Of a stretch of 64,000 nucleotides of DNA, positions 1-8,424 are shown one piece after another. Numbering within the stretch: position 1 is the first letter of the stretch; the number at the start of each line of letters is the position of its first letter. The stretch spans positions 38,074 through 102,073 of the forward strand of contig JAXHTV010000007.1 in the NCBI GenBank assembly GCA_034189865.1, written 5' to 3'. Source of the stretch: Pseudomonadota bacterium. GTDB taxonomy: Bacteria > Pseudomonadota > Gammaproteobacteria > UBA5335. Below the pieces are notes generated by a model. That model saw only the letters and a list, made by a program, of their open reading frames with translations, did not search any database and was not told where the DNA came from. The position numbers and the translations under genes are program-made.

Positions 1-242
1 CGACAGGAACGCCTGAAGGTCAATCCGGGATCGATCTCGTTTTTAATTTTGATGAGCGCATCAAGCACCATAGGCGCGCAATCGTCGAGATCGATCTCGT
101 AGGTATCGACACGGGGATTGTGCCCGTCCTCGGGATCGTATCGATATACCTGTACCTGCTTCGTCCGTTTGGCCGTCGCCGGGGCCGGATGGTGTTTGCC
201 TTTGCCGACGACAGAGTTTTTAGGAAGCTTGAATTGCGCCAT
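1..242 (-). CDS. sdhB: Succinate dehydrogenase iron-sulfur subunit, partial (reads off the left edge)
   Basis: SdhB is the iron-sulfur subunit of complex II and passes electrons from the SdhA flavin to the quinone site through three Fe-S clusters. Only the first 80 residues are present. They begin MAQFKLPK, pass through a basic linker, reach [12 protein letters not shown], and stop at FRRSC, whose Cys is the expected first ligand of the 2Fe-2S domain. The ATG at 242 gives the usual N-terminus. It is the last gene of sdhCDAB and lies 94 bases beyond sdhA, a gap that holds a GC-rich hairpin. Identity is secure from the motif and the operon, although the cluster-binding core is outside the window. 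Confidence 0.95.
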   Translation of the reverse strand, partial: MAQFKLPKNSVVGKGKHHPAPATAKRTKQVQVYRYDPEDGHNPRVDTYEIDLDDCAPMVLDALIKIKNEIDPGLTFRRSC

Positions 243-284
243 TCTTAATCAACCTCGCCTTCGTCCCGGAAGTTCAGGACCTTT

Positions 285-309
285 GTGGGCGCCGGCCTGC
301 AGCGCCCAC
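285..309. repeat. GC-rich inverted repeat between sdhA and sdhB (REP-like)
   Basis: The arms GTGGGCGC (285-292) and GCGCCCAC (302-309) are perfect complements around a 9-base loop. On the minus strand the element is preceded by CCGTAGGGT. GTAGGGTGGGC-type stems are a common form of dispersed REP-like palindrome in Proteobacteria (general knowledge). It may modulate sdhA/sdhB transcript stability. Only one copy of this exact form was noticed. Confidence 0.5.
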
Positions 310-336
310 CCTACGGATACGGTTCGTTTGATCGCC

Positions 337-2127
337 TCAATACACCCGGGGTTTGGGTGGAATCACGTCCACATCGTCCGTCAAGGTGTACATGTGAACG
401 GGCCGATAATCGATGCGGGTCTGACCGTTACCCTCCTGCCAAATGAGCGTATGCTTGTGCCAGTTTTCGTCATCACGCTCGGCAAAATCTTCCCGCGCAT
501 GTGCACCGCGGCTCTCTTGCCGGTTGCTGGCCGCGTTCATGGTCGTCACGGCGTTCCCCAGCAAGTTCTCCAACTCAAGCGTCTCGACCAGATCGGTATT
601 CCAGATCAGGCCACGATCACTCACGCCGATCTGATCAAAACCCTTCCAGGTTTCCGCAATCTTCTCCACGCCTTCCTGCAAAACATCGCCCGTTCGAAAC
701 ACGGCCGCATAGTTTTGCATCACCCGTTGCATTTCCAACCGGAGATCGGCCGTCGGGCGCTCGCCTTTGGCGTCCCGCATCTTATCCAGCCGTTCGATGC
801 CCAGTTCGCTGGCCGACGCCGGCAGGGTCTTATGGGGCTGCCCGGGCTTGATCAACTCGGCACAACGCAGCGCTGCGGCCCGGCCAAACACGACGATATC
901 CAGCAGCGAGTTGGAACCGAGACGATTGGCACCGTGAACGGACACACAGGCCGCCTCGCCAATGGCCATCAGCCCGGGCACCACGCAGTCGGGATCACCA
1001 TCTTTCAAGGTCACCACTTCCCCGTGGTAGTTGGTCGGAATACCGCCCATGTTGTAGTGAACGGTAGGAAGCACAGGGATCGGCTCACGCGTGACGTCCA
1101 CTCCGGCGAAGATCTTTGCCGACTCGGCAATCCCCGGTAGCCGCTCGTTGATCACTTCCGGACCCAGGTGCTCCAGATGCAGGTGAATGTGGTCATTCTC
1201 CGCGCCCACACCTCGGCCCTCTCGAATCTCGATGGTCATGGCCCGGCTGACCACATCGCGGGAAGCCAAGTCTTTGGCGTTCGGAGCATAGCGCTCCATA
1301 AAACGCTCGCCTTGGGAATTGGTCAGATAACCGCCTTCGCCGCGAACCCCTTCCGTGATCAGACAGCCCGCGCCATAAATGCCGGTGGGGTGAAACTGCA
1401 CGAACTCCATATCCTGAAGCGGCAGTCCGGCTCGAAGGACCATGCCGTTGCCGTCGCCCGTACAGGTGTGCGCGGAGGTGCAAGAAAAGTAGCTACGACC
1501 GTAACCGCCAGTGGCCAAGACCGTCATATGGGCGCGGAATCGATGAATGGTGCCGTCTGCCAAGTTCCATGCCGTGACGCCGCGACAGACACCTTCTTCG
1601 TCCATGATGAGGTCAAGGGCAAAATACTCGATGAAAAATTCGGCGTGGTGCTTGAGCGATTGCTGGTAAAGCGTGTGTAGGATGGCGTGCCCGGTTCGGT
1701 CGGCGGCGGCGCAGGTTCGTTGGGCTGTGCCCTCGCCGAACCGCGTGGTCATCCCGCCGAAGGGTCGTTGATATATTTTGCCGTCTTCGGTGCGCGAGAA
1801 CGGCACCCCGTAGTGCTCCAGTTCCACGACCGCCGGCACTGCTTCACGGCACATGTATTCAATGGCGTCCTGATCTCCCAGCCAGTCCGAACCCTTGACC
1901 GTGTCGTACATATGCCAGCGCCAGTCGTCCTCGCCCATATTCCCCAGCGCGGCGCTCATACCGCCCTGCGCTGCCACGGTATGGCTGCGGGTGGGAAAAA
2001 CCTTGGTCAGACAAGCCGTCGATAAGCCTTTCTCCGCCATTCCCAAGGTGGCTCGGAGTCCCGCTCCCCCGGCCCCCACAACGATGACGTCGTATTGATG
2101 TTCGATAATCTTGTAGGCACTGGTCAT
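337..2127 (-). CDS. sdhA: Succinate dehydrogenase flavoprotein subunit
   Basis: This is the catalytic subunit of complex II (596 aa); it oxidises succinate to fumarate on the cytoplasmic face of the membrane with covalently bound FAD. The N-terminal Rossmann motif VVGAGGAG is at residues 16-23. SHTVAAQGG at 48-56 holds the His that carries the flavin. Further conserved stretches include [11 protein letters not shown] and [10 protein letters not shown], the latter near the substrate and cap region. Length matches the family (about 590 aa). It starts at ATG 2127, six bases after sdhD stops, so the two are probably translated from one message. Nothing is missing. Confidence 0.98.
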   Translation of the reverse strand: MTSAYKIIEHQYDVIVVGAGGAGLRATLGMAEKGLSTACLTKVFPTRSHTVAAQGGMSAALGNMGEDDWRWHMYDTVKGSDWLGDQDAIEYMCREAVPAVVELEHYGVPFSRTEDGKIYQRPFGGMTTRFGEGTAQRTCAAADRTGHAILHTLYQQSLKHHAEFFIEYFALDLIMDEEGVCRGVTAWNLADGTIHRFRAHMTVLATGGYGRSYFSCTSAHTCTGDGNGMVLRAGLPLQDMEFVQFHPTGIYGAGCLITEGVRGEGGYLTNSQGERFMERYAPNAKDLASRDVVSRAMTIEIREGRGVGAENDHIHLHLEHLGPEVINERLPGIAESAKIFAGVDVTREPIPVLPTVHYNMGGIPTNYHGEVVTLKDGDPDCVVPGLMAIGEAACVSVHGANRLGSNSLLDIVVFGRAAALRCAELIKPGQPHKTLPASASELGIERLDKMRDAKGERPTADLRLEMQRVMQNYAAVFRTGDVLQEGVEKIAETWKGFDQIGVSDRGLIWNTDLVETLELENLLGNAVTTMNAASNRQESRGAHAREDFAERDDENWHKHTLIWQEGNGQTRIDYRPVHMYTLTDDVDVIPPKPRVY

Positions 2128-2133
2128 GAAGCT

Positions 2134-2514
2134 TCAGCCTCCGAAAGCAACTCTAAGAACGGCCAAAATACCCGCCACGCCGAGCAGAGTCAGCGCAAAC
2201 TTGGCTGCGATCAAAGAAGCGATTTTGATCCACTCGATGTCAACGTAGTCTTCGATAATGACTTGCACACCGAGCTGAGCGTGGTAGAAAACCAAGGCGA
2301 TCAGTATCACCATGAACACCGTCACGTGAGGCCGAGAAATCCACTCAACCACGATCGGATAATCGGCACCGGCCACGGAGACCAGGGCCACGACGAACCA
2401 TAGCAACAGGGGAACCAGCGCCAGTCCACTCAAACGCTGTAACCACCAGTGATGCGCGCCTTCTTTGGCTGAACCGAGATGGTTGACTCGGGAAATCGGC
2501 GTCCGAGAGTCCAT
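2134..2514 (-). CDS. sdhD: Succinate dehydrogenase membrane anchor subunit D
   Basis: A 126-aa hydrophobic subunit that, with SdhC, anchors complex II and forms the quinone and haem b site. Three membrane segments can be seen at roughly residues 28-50, 60-82 and 98-122. HHWWLQRLSGLALVP near the start and FYHAQLGVQVIIEDYV in the middle are typical; the His of YHAQLG is the likely haem ligand and DY follows the second helix as in other SdhD proteins. It begins one base after the sdhC stop, consistent with translational coupling, and is followed by sdhA. Confidence 0.95.
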   Translation of the reverse strand: MDSRTPISRVNHLGSAKEGAHHWWLQRLSGLALVPLLLWFVVALVSVAGADYPIVVEWISRPHVTVFMVILIALVFYHAQLGVQVIIEDYVDIEWIKIASLIAAKFALTLLGVAGILAVLRVAFGG

Positions 2515-2515
2515 A

Positions 2516-2905
2516 CTACGCTCCGATGGTGAGGCCTAACGTCCAGGCCAGAAAAGTGAGGATTCCGGTCGCTATCAACACGGCGACTCCGCTCTGCCGG
2601 GCCTGTTCTTTCTCGAAACCAAACCCCAAATCCCAGGCCAAATGGCGCACGCCGTTGCTGAGGTGATAGAAAAGCGCAACCGACCAGCCGAACAACAACA
2701 GTTGTCCCAGCCCCGAACTCAGCAGGCCTTGCGCAGTCGCATAAGCCTCCGGACCAACTGCCAATGCGCACAGCCAATAGATGAGAACGAGCGTACCGAC
2801 CGTCAGTGCCACACCGGTTGCCCGATGCAGAATCGACAGCAGCATGGTCAATGACCAACGGTATATCTGCAGATGGGGAGAAAGAGGCCTGTTGTCGGAA
2901 GCCAT
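2516..2905 (-). CDS. sdhC: Succinate dehydrogenase cytochrome b556 subunit C
   Basis: A 129-aa membrane anchor of complex II. HLQIYRWSL (11-19) followed by SILHRATG (24-31) is the family signature, with the Ser and Arg that line the quinone pocket. H81 and H88 lie in the FYHLSNGVRHLAWD segment that holds the haem ligand. Three transmembrane helices are evident. The ATG at 2905 is preceded by a strong GGAGG eight bases upstream. It follows the SDHAF4-like gene after 167 bases, so it may share that promoter or have its own in the gap, which also holds a 16-base palindrome. Confidence 0.96.
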   Translation of the reverse strand: MASDNRPLSPHLQIYRWSLTMLLSILHRATGVALTVGTLVLIYWLCALAVGPEAYATAQGLLSSGLGQLLLFGWSVALFYHLSNGVRHLAWDLGFGFEKEQARQSGVAVLIATGILTFLAWTLGLTIGA

Positions 2906-2940
2906 TCAGCTTACCTCCAGGTTAAATTACTCGGGACTGG

Positions 2941-2956
2941 GCGAACGTCCGTTCGC
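2941..2956. promoter_or_regulatory. Perfect palindrome in the sdhC upstream region
   Basis: GCGAACG-TC-CGTTCGC is a perfect inverted repeat 36 bases before the sdhC ATG, between the SDHAF4-like gene and sdhC. It could be an operator or a small mRNA hairpin controlling sdhC. Its core CGAAC-N4-GTTCG resembles the Gram-positive LexA box, but an SOS role at sdh would be unexpected, so the ligand is unknown. Confidence 0.4.
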
Positions 2957-3072
2957 GCGATTTCAAGAACCACGGCGAGAAGTTCCGAAACGAGGAGTCA
3001 TCTTCCGCTGCCCGGGGAATAAGGTCCATTGAGCGGGGGGACCTGCACACCTACCACCGAGGCAATCGCGGA

Positions 3073-3240
3073 TTAAAAATCAATACAGCGGCCTTTTCGT
3101 TCCCAGTCGCTGTATCGCGTCGGCTCCAGCCCCTGTGGGCCACCGATTTCCTTCGGCTTTTGGGCCGCCCTTTGTTTGCTTTCGCCCGACGGGTTTTTTC
3201 GACCCCGATCAGACGGTGGCGGGTCGCGTCGTTCCATCAT
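3073..3240 (-). CDS. SDHAF4-type succinate dehydrogenase assembly factor (DUF1674)
   Basis: A 55-residue basic protein ending in the DUF1674/SDHAF4 signature: GGP.G.EPTRY, then DWERKGRC.DF at the extreme C-terminus. In eukaryotes SDHAF4 binds flavinylated SdhA and chaperones its joining to SdhB. Placement just upstream of sdhCDAB, on the same strand, supports the same job here. The N-terminal half (polar, rich in Arg, Pro and Ser) is low complexity, as is usual for the family. Tandem ATGs occur at 3240 and 3237, with GGGA just upstream. A farther TTG at 3294 is rejected because it lies in the promoter -35. It is easily missed because of its size. Confidence 0.9.
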   Translation of the reverse strand: MMERRDPPPSDRGRKNPSGESKQRAAQKPKEIGGPQGLEPTRYSDWERKGRCIDF

Positions 3241-3265
3241 CCATCCCGTGGAATCACAGGCGCCT

Positions 3266-3294
3266 TTTATACTGAATATGCCTATTGCGCGCAA
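3266..3294 (-). promoter_or_regulatory. Sigma70-type promoter for the SDHAF4-like gene and sdhCDAB
   Basis: Reading the minus strand, TTGCGC (3294-3289) is followed after 17 bases by TATAAA (3271-3266). This puts transcription start near 3258, about 18 bases before the first ATG of the SDHAF4-like gene. The match to consensus is good at -10 and moderate at -35. Confidence 0.6.
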
Positions 3295-3421
3295 CCTGGA
3301 AGCGACCTGAACCGCTCACCGGCGGGCTGACACCAAGGCCCGGTTACCCTAAGATGGTGCTTCGTACCGTTGAGTTTTCCCTCACCCGATGGACCCGCGA
3401 TTTCGGAGAGGTTCTGAATAC

Positions 3422-4456
3422 ATGAAACCAAACTGGAAAACGTTTCTCGTGGATGCCGGCGCGGAATTCGAAGATGACCGCATCGTCCACTACGGCAATC
3501 CCGAGCGCGAACGCCGGATGGTCATGACGGGTAATGTGTTTTGCGACCTTTCTCACTTGGGGTTGATTAGCGCTTACGGTGAAGACGCACTGACCTTCCT
3601 GCAAGGCCAATTCACCAACGACCTCAGCATGGTCGACGAGACCCGAAGCCAACTCAGCGCGTACTGCGACCCGAAAGGGCGCGTATTGGCAAGCTTCCGG
3701 CTATTCAAGCGAGGCGACACGTACTACATGGCGCTGCCCCGGCAAAACCTGGAACCGGTGTTACAACGCCTCCGCAAATATGTTCTCCGTGCCGACGTCA
3801 CGCTGGAAGATGCTTCGGACGCCTTTGTCCGGGTCGGCATGTCGGGCCCCAGTATGGACGTGGAACTCGGCCACGCGGTGAGCCCCATTCCCAGCGAGAT
3901 CGACCAAGTGACCACGCTTGAGGATGTGAGTGTGTTGCGGATACCCGGACTTCATCACCGATTTCAGGCTTTCGGTGAACTCGAAACCATGAAAAAAGTC
4001 TGGGATCGCCTGAATGTCCGCTGCGCCCCCATCGGCCCGGCACCCTACAAATTGCTGGATGTGCTGGGCGGTGTGCCGACGGTGTACCCCGAAACCGCCG
4101 AGCGTTTTCTTCCACAGATGCTCAACCTTGACGCCCTCAGCGGCGTGAGCTTCAAAAAAGGCTGCTACCCAGGCCAGGAAATCGTGGCCCGGGTGAAACA
4201 CTTGGGAGGCTTAAAACGGCGTATGATTCGGGCCCATGTTCGCGGAACCAAGCAGCCGAAAATTGCCGATTCGGTCTACTTGGCAGGCCAGGATCAGGCC
4301 GTCGGACAGGTGATCGACTCTCAACCCCATCCCGATGGTGGGCACGAAATACTGGCGGTCTTGCAGATCGATCTCGCAAACCGAAGCGACCTCGTCACGG
4401 GGTCTCCGAACGGCCTGCCCATCGTTGTGGGAAACCTACCCTATTCGGCTGAATAA
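3422..4456 (+). CDS. ygfZ: YgfZ, folate-binding protein of the GcvT family
   Basis: YgfZ is a tetrahydrofolate-binding relative of the glycine cleavage T-protein that helps build or repair certain Fe-S enzymes and affects tRNA modification. The hallmark K-G-C-Y-x-G-Q-E motif is present with its essential Cys at about residue 248 (KGCYPGQEIVAR). The N-terminal part has the typical LTFLQGQFTND stretch. The ATG at 3422 (344 aa) is preferred over an in-frame ATG at 3389 because GGAGAGG sits ten bases before it. It is divergent from the sdh operon and its assembly gene and converges on lysS with 15 bases between the stops. Confidence 0.93.
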   Translation: MKPNWKTFLVDAGAEFEDDRIVHYGNPERERRMVMTGNVFCDLSHLGLISAYGEDALTFLQGQFTNDLSMVDETRSQLSAYCDPKGRVLASFRLFKRGDTYYMALPRQNLEPVLQRLRKYVLRADVTLEDASDAFVRVGMSGPSMDVELGHAVSPIPSEIDQVTTLEDVSVLRIPGLHHRFQAFGELETMKKVWDRLNVRCAPIGPAPYKLLDVLGGVPTVYPETAERFLPQMLNLDALSGVSFKKGCYPGQEIVARVKHLGGLKRRMIRAHVRGTKQPKIADSVYLAGQDQAVGQVIDSQPHPDGGHEILAVLQIDLANRSDLVTGSPNGLPIVVGNLPYSAE

Positions 4457-4471
4457 AAACCTAGAGAAGCG

Positions 4472-5968
4472 TCAAGAACTCTCGGGGCGCATATGCGGAA
4501 ACAACAGGACGTCCCGAATCGACGGCGAATCGGTCAGTAACATCACCAGCCGGTCGATCCCGATACCCTCCCCGGCGGTCGGCGGCAGACCATATTCCAA
4601 GGCCGTGACGTAATCGCCATCGTAAAACATCGCCTCCTCATCGCCGGCGGCCTTTTCTTCAACTTGCCGCCGGAAGCGCTCGGCCTGGTCTTCCGGGTCG
4701 TTCAGCTCCGAAAAACCGTTGGCGAGTTCACGGGTGGCTACGAAAAACTCGAAACGCTCGGTGACCTCAGGATCAGCGCTTTTGGCCCGCGCAAGCGGGG
4801 AAACCTCAGTCGGGTAATCAGTGATGAATGTCGGATCGACCAGCCGCGACTCCACCGTGTGCTCGAAGATCTCCACCAGTAACTTACCCCAGCCGACGTT
4901 GGGCTTGACGGAAATGCCCAAGTGATCACACGCTGAAACCAAATAGTCGCGGTCCCGCAACCGGTCGATATCCAGATCCTGATTAAACTCTGCAACAGCT
5001 TCGGCGACGCTCATCCGGCGAAACGGCTGCCCGAAATCGATTCTCATCCCCTGGTACTCGAATTGAAAACCACCCACGACCACCGATGCCAAACCGCGCA
5101 GCAGCTCTTCGGTCAGATCCATCAGATCGCGATAGTCGGCGTACGCTTGATAGAACTCCAACATGGTGAATTCGGGGTTATGCCGCGCAGAGACCCCTTC
5201 GTTACGGAAATTTCGGTTGATCTCGTAGACTTTTTCGAATCCTCCGACCACCAGGCGCTTGAGGAACAGCTCCGGGGCGATTCGAAGATAGAGCGGAATA
5301 TCCAAGGCATTGTGATGGGTGATGAAGGGCCGGGCGGTGGCGCCACCGGGAATCACCTGCATCATGGGGGTTTCCACTTCGATAAACCCATGATCGTCAA
5401 AAAAAGCCCGGATGAAGTTAATGATCACGCTGCGGGTTCGAAACAAAGCGCCCGTTTGCGGATTCATGATCAGATCCAAGTAGCGCTGACGGTAGCGCGT
5501 CTCCTGGTTGGTCAGCCCATGAAATTTCTCCGGTAAAGGCCGCAAGGATTTGGTGAGCAAACGCGCCTGGGACACACGGATCGACAATTCCCCGGTTTTG
5601 GTCTTGAACAAGGTCCCTTCCGCGCCGACGATATCCCCCATATCCCAGGTTTTGAAATCCCGGTAAACCGCTTCGCCCAACGCGTTCTGTTGGAAGAACA
5701 ACTGGATGCGGCCGGCCATATCCTGCACGTGAACGAAACTGGATCGCCCCATGACCCGTTTGGCCATAATCCGGCCGGCCACGCGAACCTGAACCGGGTC
5801 CGCTTCGAGTTCGGCATTCTCCAAGCTGCCGTAGCGGCGGAGAAGATCGCCCGATAGGGCGTTCCGCTCGAAGTCGTTGGGAAATGCCTGCCCGTTTTCC
5901 CGCCATTGCTGGAGCTTGAGCCGGCGCTGCGCGATCAGGCTGTTTTCGTCTTGCGATTCCTGGGTCAT
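4472..5968 (-). CDS. lysS: Lysyl-tRNA synthetase, class II
   Basis: A 498-aa cytoplasmic enzyme charging tRNA-Lys. The N-terminal OB-fold anticodon-binding domain (about residues 60-150) includes [19 protein letters not shown]. Class II motif 2 is [18 protein letters not shown] and motif 3 is [12 protein letters not shown] near the C-terminus. Length equals the family norm (about 500). It starts at ATG 5968, 24 bases after prfB; prfB-lysS is a conserved pair in Gammaproteobacteria and they are likely cotranscribed. Confidence 0.98.
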   Translation of the reverse strand: MTQESQDENSLIAQRRLKLQQWRENGQAFPNDFERNALSGDLLRRYGSLENAELEADPVQVRVAGRIMAKRVMGRSSFVHVQDMAGRIQLFFQQNALGEAVYRDFKTWDMGDIVGAEGTLFKTKTGELSIRVSQARLLTKSLRPLPEKFHGLTNQETRYRQRYLDLIMNPQTGALFRTRSVIINFIRAFFDDHGFIEVETPMMQVIPGGATARPFITHHNALDIPLYLRIAPELFLKRLVVGGFEKVYEINRNFRNEGVSARHNPEFTMLEFYQAYADYRDLMDLTEELLRGLASVVVGGFQFEYQGMRIDFGQPFRRMSVAEAVAEFNQDLDIDRLRDRDYLVSACDHLGISVKPNVGWGKLLVEIFEHTVESRLVDPTFITDYPTEVSPLARAKSADPEVTERFEFFVATRELANGFSELNDPEDQAERFRRQVEEKAAGDEEAMFYDGDYVTALEYGLPPTAGEGIGIDRLVMLLTDSPSIRDVLLFPHMRPESS

Positions 5969-5992
5969 GGTGATGTCTCGAGTGCTCTGATT

Positions 5993-7088
5993 TTAAAGCG
6001 CTTGTTTCAAACTGGCTTCGATAAATGGATCCAAGTCACCGTCTAAAACGGATTGGGGGTTACTGTTCTCCACCCCGGTACGCAAGTCTTTGATGCGCGA
6101 CTGATCCAGTACGTACGACCGAATCTGGCTGCCCCAACCGATATCCGCCTTGGAATCCTCTTGCACTTGGGCCTTTTCTTGGCGCTTTTGCAGCTCCAAC
6201 TCGTAGAGCTTGGCCTTGAGCTGTTTCATGGCCGTGTCTTTGTTTTGATGCTGCGAGCGGTTGTTTTGACACTGCACGACCACGCCAGTGGGAAGGTGAG
6301 TGATTCGAACCGCCGACTCGGTACGGTTAACGTGCTGACCGCCGGCGCCACTGGCACGATAGACGTCTATCCGCAAATCCGCCGGATTGATTTCAACCTC
6401 GATATCGTCGTCCACCTCAGGCGCCACAAAAACGGCGGCGAAGGAGGTGTGGCGACGGTTTCCGGAATCGAACGGCGATTTTCGAACCAAACGATGAACC
6501 CCGGTTTCGGTGCGAAGCCAGCCGTAAGCATAAGGTCCTTCAACCCGCACGGTGGCGCTTTTAATGCCGGCTACATCCCCCGCGGAAACTTCCAGCAGCT
6601 CCGCTTTGAATTCGTGCTTCTCGGTCCAGCGCAGGTACATGCGTAGCAGCATCTCGGCCCAATCCTGCGCTTCCGTACCGCCAGATCCGGCCTGGATGTC
6701 CAGAAAGCAGGATGAGTCGTCCAGCTCGCCCGAAAACATCCGCTGAAATTCCAGCCCGACAATATCTCGCTCAAGCCCCTCGACGTCGGCGGCAACCTCC
6801 CCCGCCGTGGCCATATCATCTTCGACTTCGGCGAGCTCCAACAGCTCTCCGGCGTCGTTCAGTGCGCCATCGAGCCGCTCAAGCGTGAGCACTACGTGTT
6901 CCAGTCGAGCGCGCTCACGACCCAGCGCCTGGGCCCGTTCGGCGTCGGACCAGACGTCCGGCACCTCGAGTTCCCGTTCGACCTCAGTCAGACGCTCTTT
7001 CTTGGCATCGTAGTCAAAGATACCTCCGCAGGTCGTGCAAACGTTGCGACAGGTCTTTCAAGCTTGTTTTAACGCCGGCAAGCTCCAT
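5993..7088 (-). CDS. prfB: Peptide chain release factor 2, expressed by programmed +1 frameshift
   Basis: RF2 ends translation at UGA and UAA. The gene is in two frames: an ATG at 7088 opens 24 codons ending TAT CTT, then an in-frame TGA (7016-7014). Skipping one base at 7016 continues as GAC TAC GAT GCC AAG in the frame that runs to 5993. The joined protein is 364 aa, against 365 in E. coli. The long part carries SPF (UGA recognition, in RKSPFDSG) and GGQ (peptidyl-tRNA hydrolysis, in GAGGQHVN). A gene call starting at the GTG at 6964 would lose the first 41 residues. It lies upstream of lysS. Confidence 0.97.
7014..7027 (-). promoter_or_regulatory. prfB recoding site (SD-like GGAGG, then CTT TGA C)
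   Basis: The minus strand reads GGAGG-TAT-CTT-TGA-C. This is the RF2 autoregulatory frameshift signal: an internal Shine-Dalgarno-like GGAGG three bases before a slippery CUU followed by UGA C. Low RF2 slows termination at the poor UGA-C context and favours the +1 shift. The arrangement matches the E. coli site (AGGGGGTATCTTTGAC) closely. Confidence 0.95.
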
Positions 7089-7200
7089 GATGTCAGTCCT
7101 CGAAACAGTCACTACGCAATCGACGCGGGCGGCCGATTCGACAAGCCGACGTCAAAATAGTCGCGTAGTTTAACTCAGCCGACGGGCGTTAGCAGCCGAT

Positions 7201-8241
7201 TCAGGGAAACTTCAACAAGCGGTCGGACAGACCGAGGCGCCGCAAGACAGCGCTTAAGTGACGTCGCTGGAAGGTATATCGATAGCCATCCAGCGGAATC
7301 AGGGTCAGCCGTTTGACGTGATCGGAGCGAAGCCGGGCCATCAATGGCATCAACCAGGTTTCCTCCAGGGACGAAGCTGCCTCGTACCAGCCGTCAAGAT
7401 CGCCATGGGCAGCCAACCGGTTCACCTGGGGCAGCAGCAACAAGACGCTGCCGTCCAGGTCATCAAAGTTCAGTTGGGCACACCCGGCGGGCGGTTCACG
7501 CCACAACGAGGCGGTGAAATCCGCCAATCCGGACAGGAAACCGCCCGGTCCGATGACGTGAGACCAGCGTTTCTGGGGTGCCGGACCAACTTCACCCTCA
7601 CCCCAAAACCACAGGCTGTTGATTTCCCGCTGGCCCGTTTCCGCGCGGAGTCGGTTCACGGGATGGTCGTGGAACAGCATCTGGCATTCCGTGAGCATGG
7701 TCTGAAGAATCACGGCGTCTTCGCCCGCGGGCTGCGAATGATCGATTCGATCACCAACGACGGCGGAAAGACTTTCGGTTGCCAGGCGGAAGGGCCTGGG
7801 AAGATGTAAGTACCAGCGCCCCGACGTGGCCATCTCCAAACGATATCCGGCGCCCTCGAACGCCGCGTTATAGCTTTCCACCAGTGCCCGCGACTCCGCT
7901 GCCTGCAAGTTCAACGCGGTCTCGTCAAACAGCACCATCCCTTCGGTTCCCGCCTGAAGATTGACGGGGTCTGCACGCAGCACGGGGCCGGGCACCGCTC
8001 GCCCAAAATCCCCCAGATAACTCAAGGTGGCCACCGGCAAGTGATCTTGCACACCGGAGCCGATGCCGAACAACTTGAACAGGGCCGGCTCCAGCAATCG
8101 GGGCCGGAACTCGGCACGTTTGGCACGACACAAACAGGGACTGAGCGCCGGCAACACTTCCGCGAGCGGCAGATGAGCCTGCGGCACGCCGCGGACGGGA
8201 CCGAGGATGCCAGGCACGAGAACGGTGAGATGGATCGCCAT
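7201..8241 (-). CDS. RpfE-like conserved protein
   Basis: A 346-aa soluble protein that I recognise as similar to the regulatory protein RpfE of Xanthomonas and related uncharacterised proteins of Beta- and Gammaproteobacteria. Conserved-looking features are RADPVNLQAG (89-98), HDHPVNRLRAETGQ (191-204) and NSLWFWGEG (208-216). It shows no signal peptide, membrane span or known catalytic motif, and some relatives are annotated as phosphoglycerate-mutase-like. The ATG at 8241 is chosen over upstream frame because AAGGG precedes it; a 26-base palindrome sits just before. It lies between thrC and prfB, where recJ is often found. Biochemical function is unknown. Confidence 0.75.
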   Translation of the reverse strand: MAIHLTVLVPGILGPVRGVPQAHLPLAEVLPALSPCLCRAKRAEFRPRLLEPALFKLFGIGSGVQDHLPVATLSYLGDFGRAVPGPVLRADPVNLQAGTEGMVLFDETALNLQAAESRALVESYNAAFEGAGYRLEMATSGRWYLHLPRPFRLATESLSAVVGDRIDHSQPAGEDAVILQTMLTECQMLFHDHPVNRLRAETGQREINSLWFWGEGEVGPAPQKRWSHVIGPGGFLSGLADFTASLWREPPAGCAQLNFDDLDGSVLLLLPQVNRLAAHGDLDGWYEAASSLEETWLMPLMARLRSDHVKRLTLIPLDGYRYTFQRRHLSAVLRRLGLSDRLLKFP

Positions 8242-8254
8242 TGCGCCGCCCTTC

Positions 8255-8280
8255 AGATTCCGGCGTGAACGCCGGAATCT
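8255..8280. repeat. Perfect 26-base palindrome (REP-like)
   Basis: AGATTCCGGCGT (8255-8266) and ACGCCGGAATCT (8269-8280) are exact complements separated by GA. ATTCCGGCG/CGCCGGAAT stems recur as dispersed intergenic repeats in many proteobacterial genomes (general knowledge). It lies 13 bases before the ATG of the rpfE-like gene, so it may affect initiation or mRNA stability. The rest of the 183-base gap to thrC shows nothing clear. Confidence 0.6.
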
Positions 8281-8424
8281 CGGCCCGATATCACGATGAC
8301 CGGGCGACAACCGGCGAAACACACCAAGCGTGCGCGAGGCGTTGCTATTCTGGAGACGCCTGGGAGATGGAACCTCACCGAAGCGGCATCAACACGATGT
8401 GCATCCATGGACTGAGGCTCGCTT

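Noticed and set aside
118..1140. Long open frame on the plus strand across sdhB/sdhA
   Set aside because: It is the antisense shadow of conserved sdhA and sdhB, starts at TTG, has no ribosome site and no recognisable protein features.
3241..3294. TTG start extending the SDHAF4-like protein by 18 residues
   Set aside because: The TTG belongs to a predicted -35 element and the extra residues are not part of the family; tandem ATGs downstream fit better.
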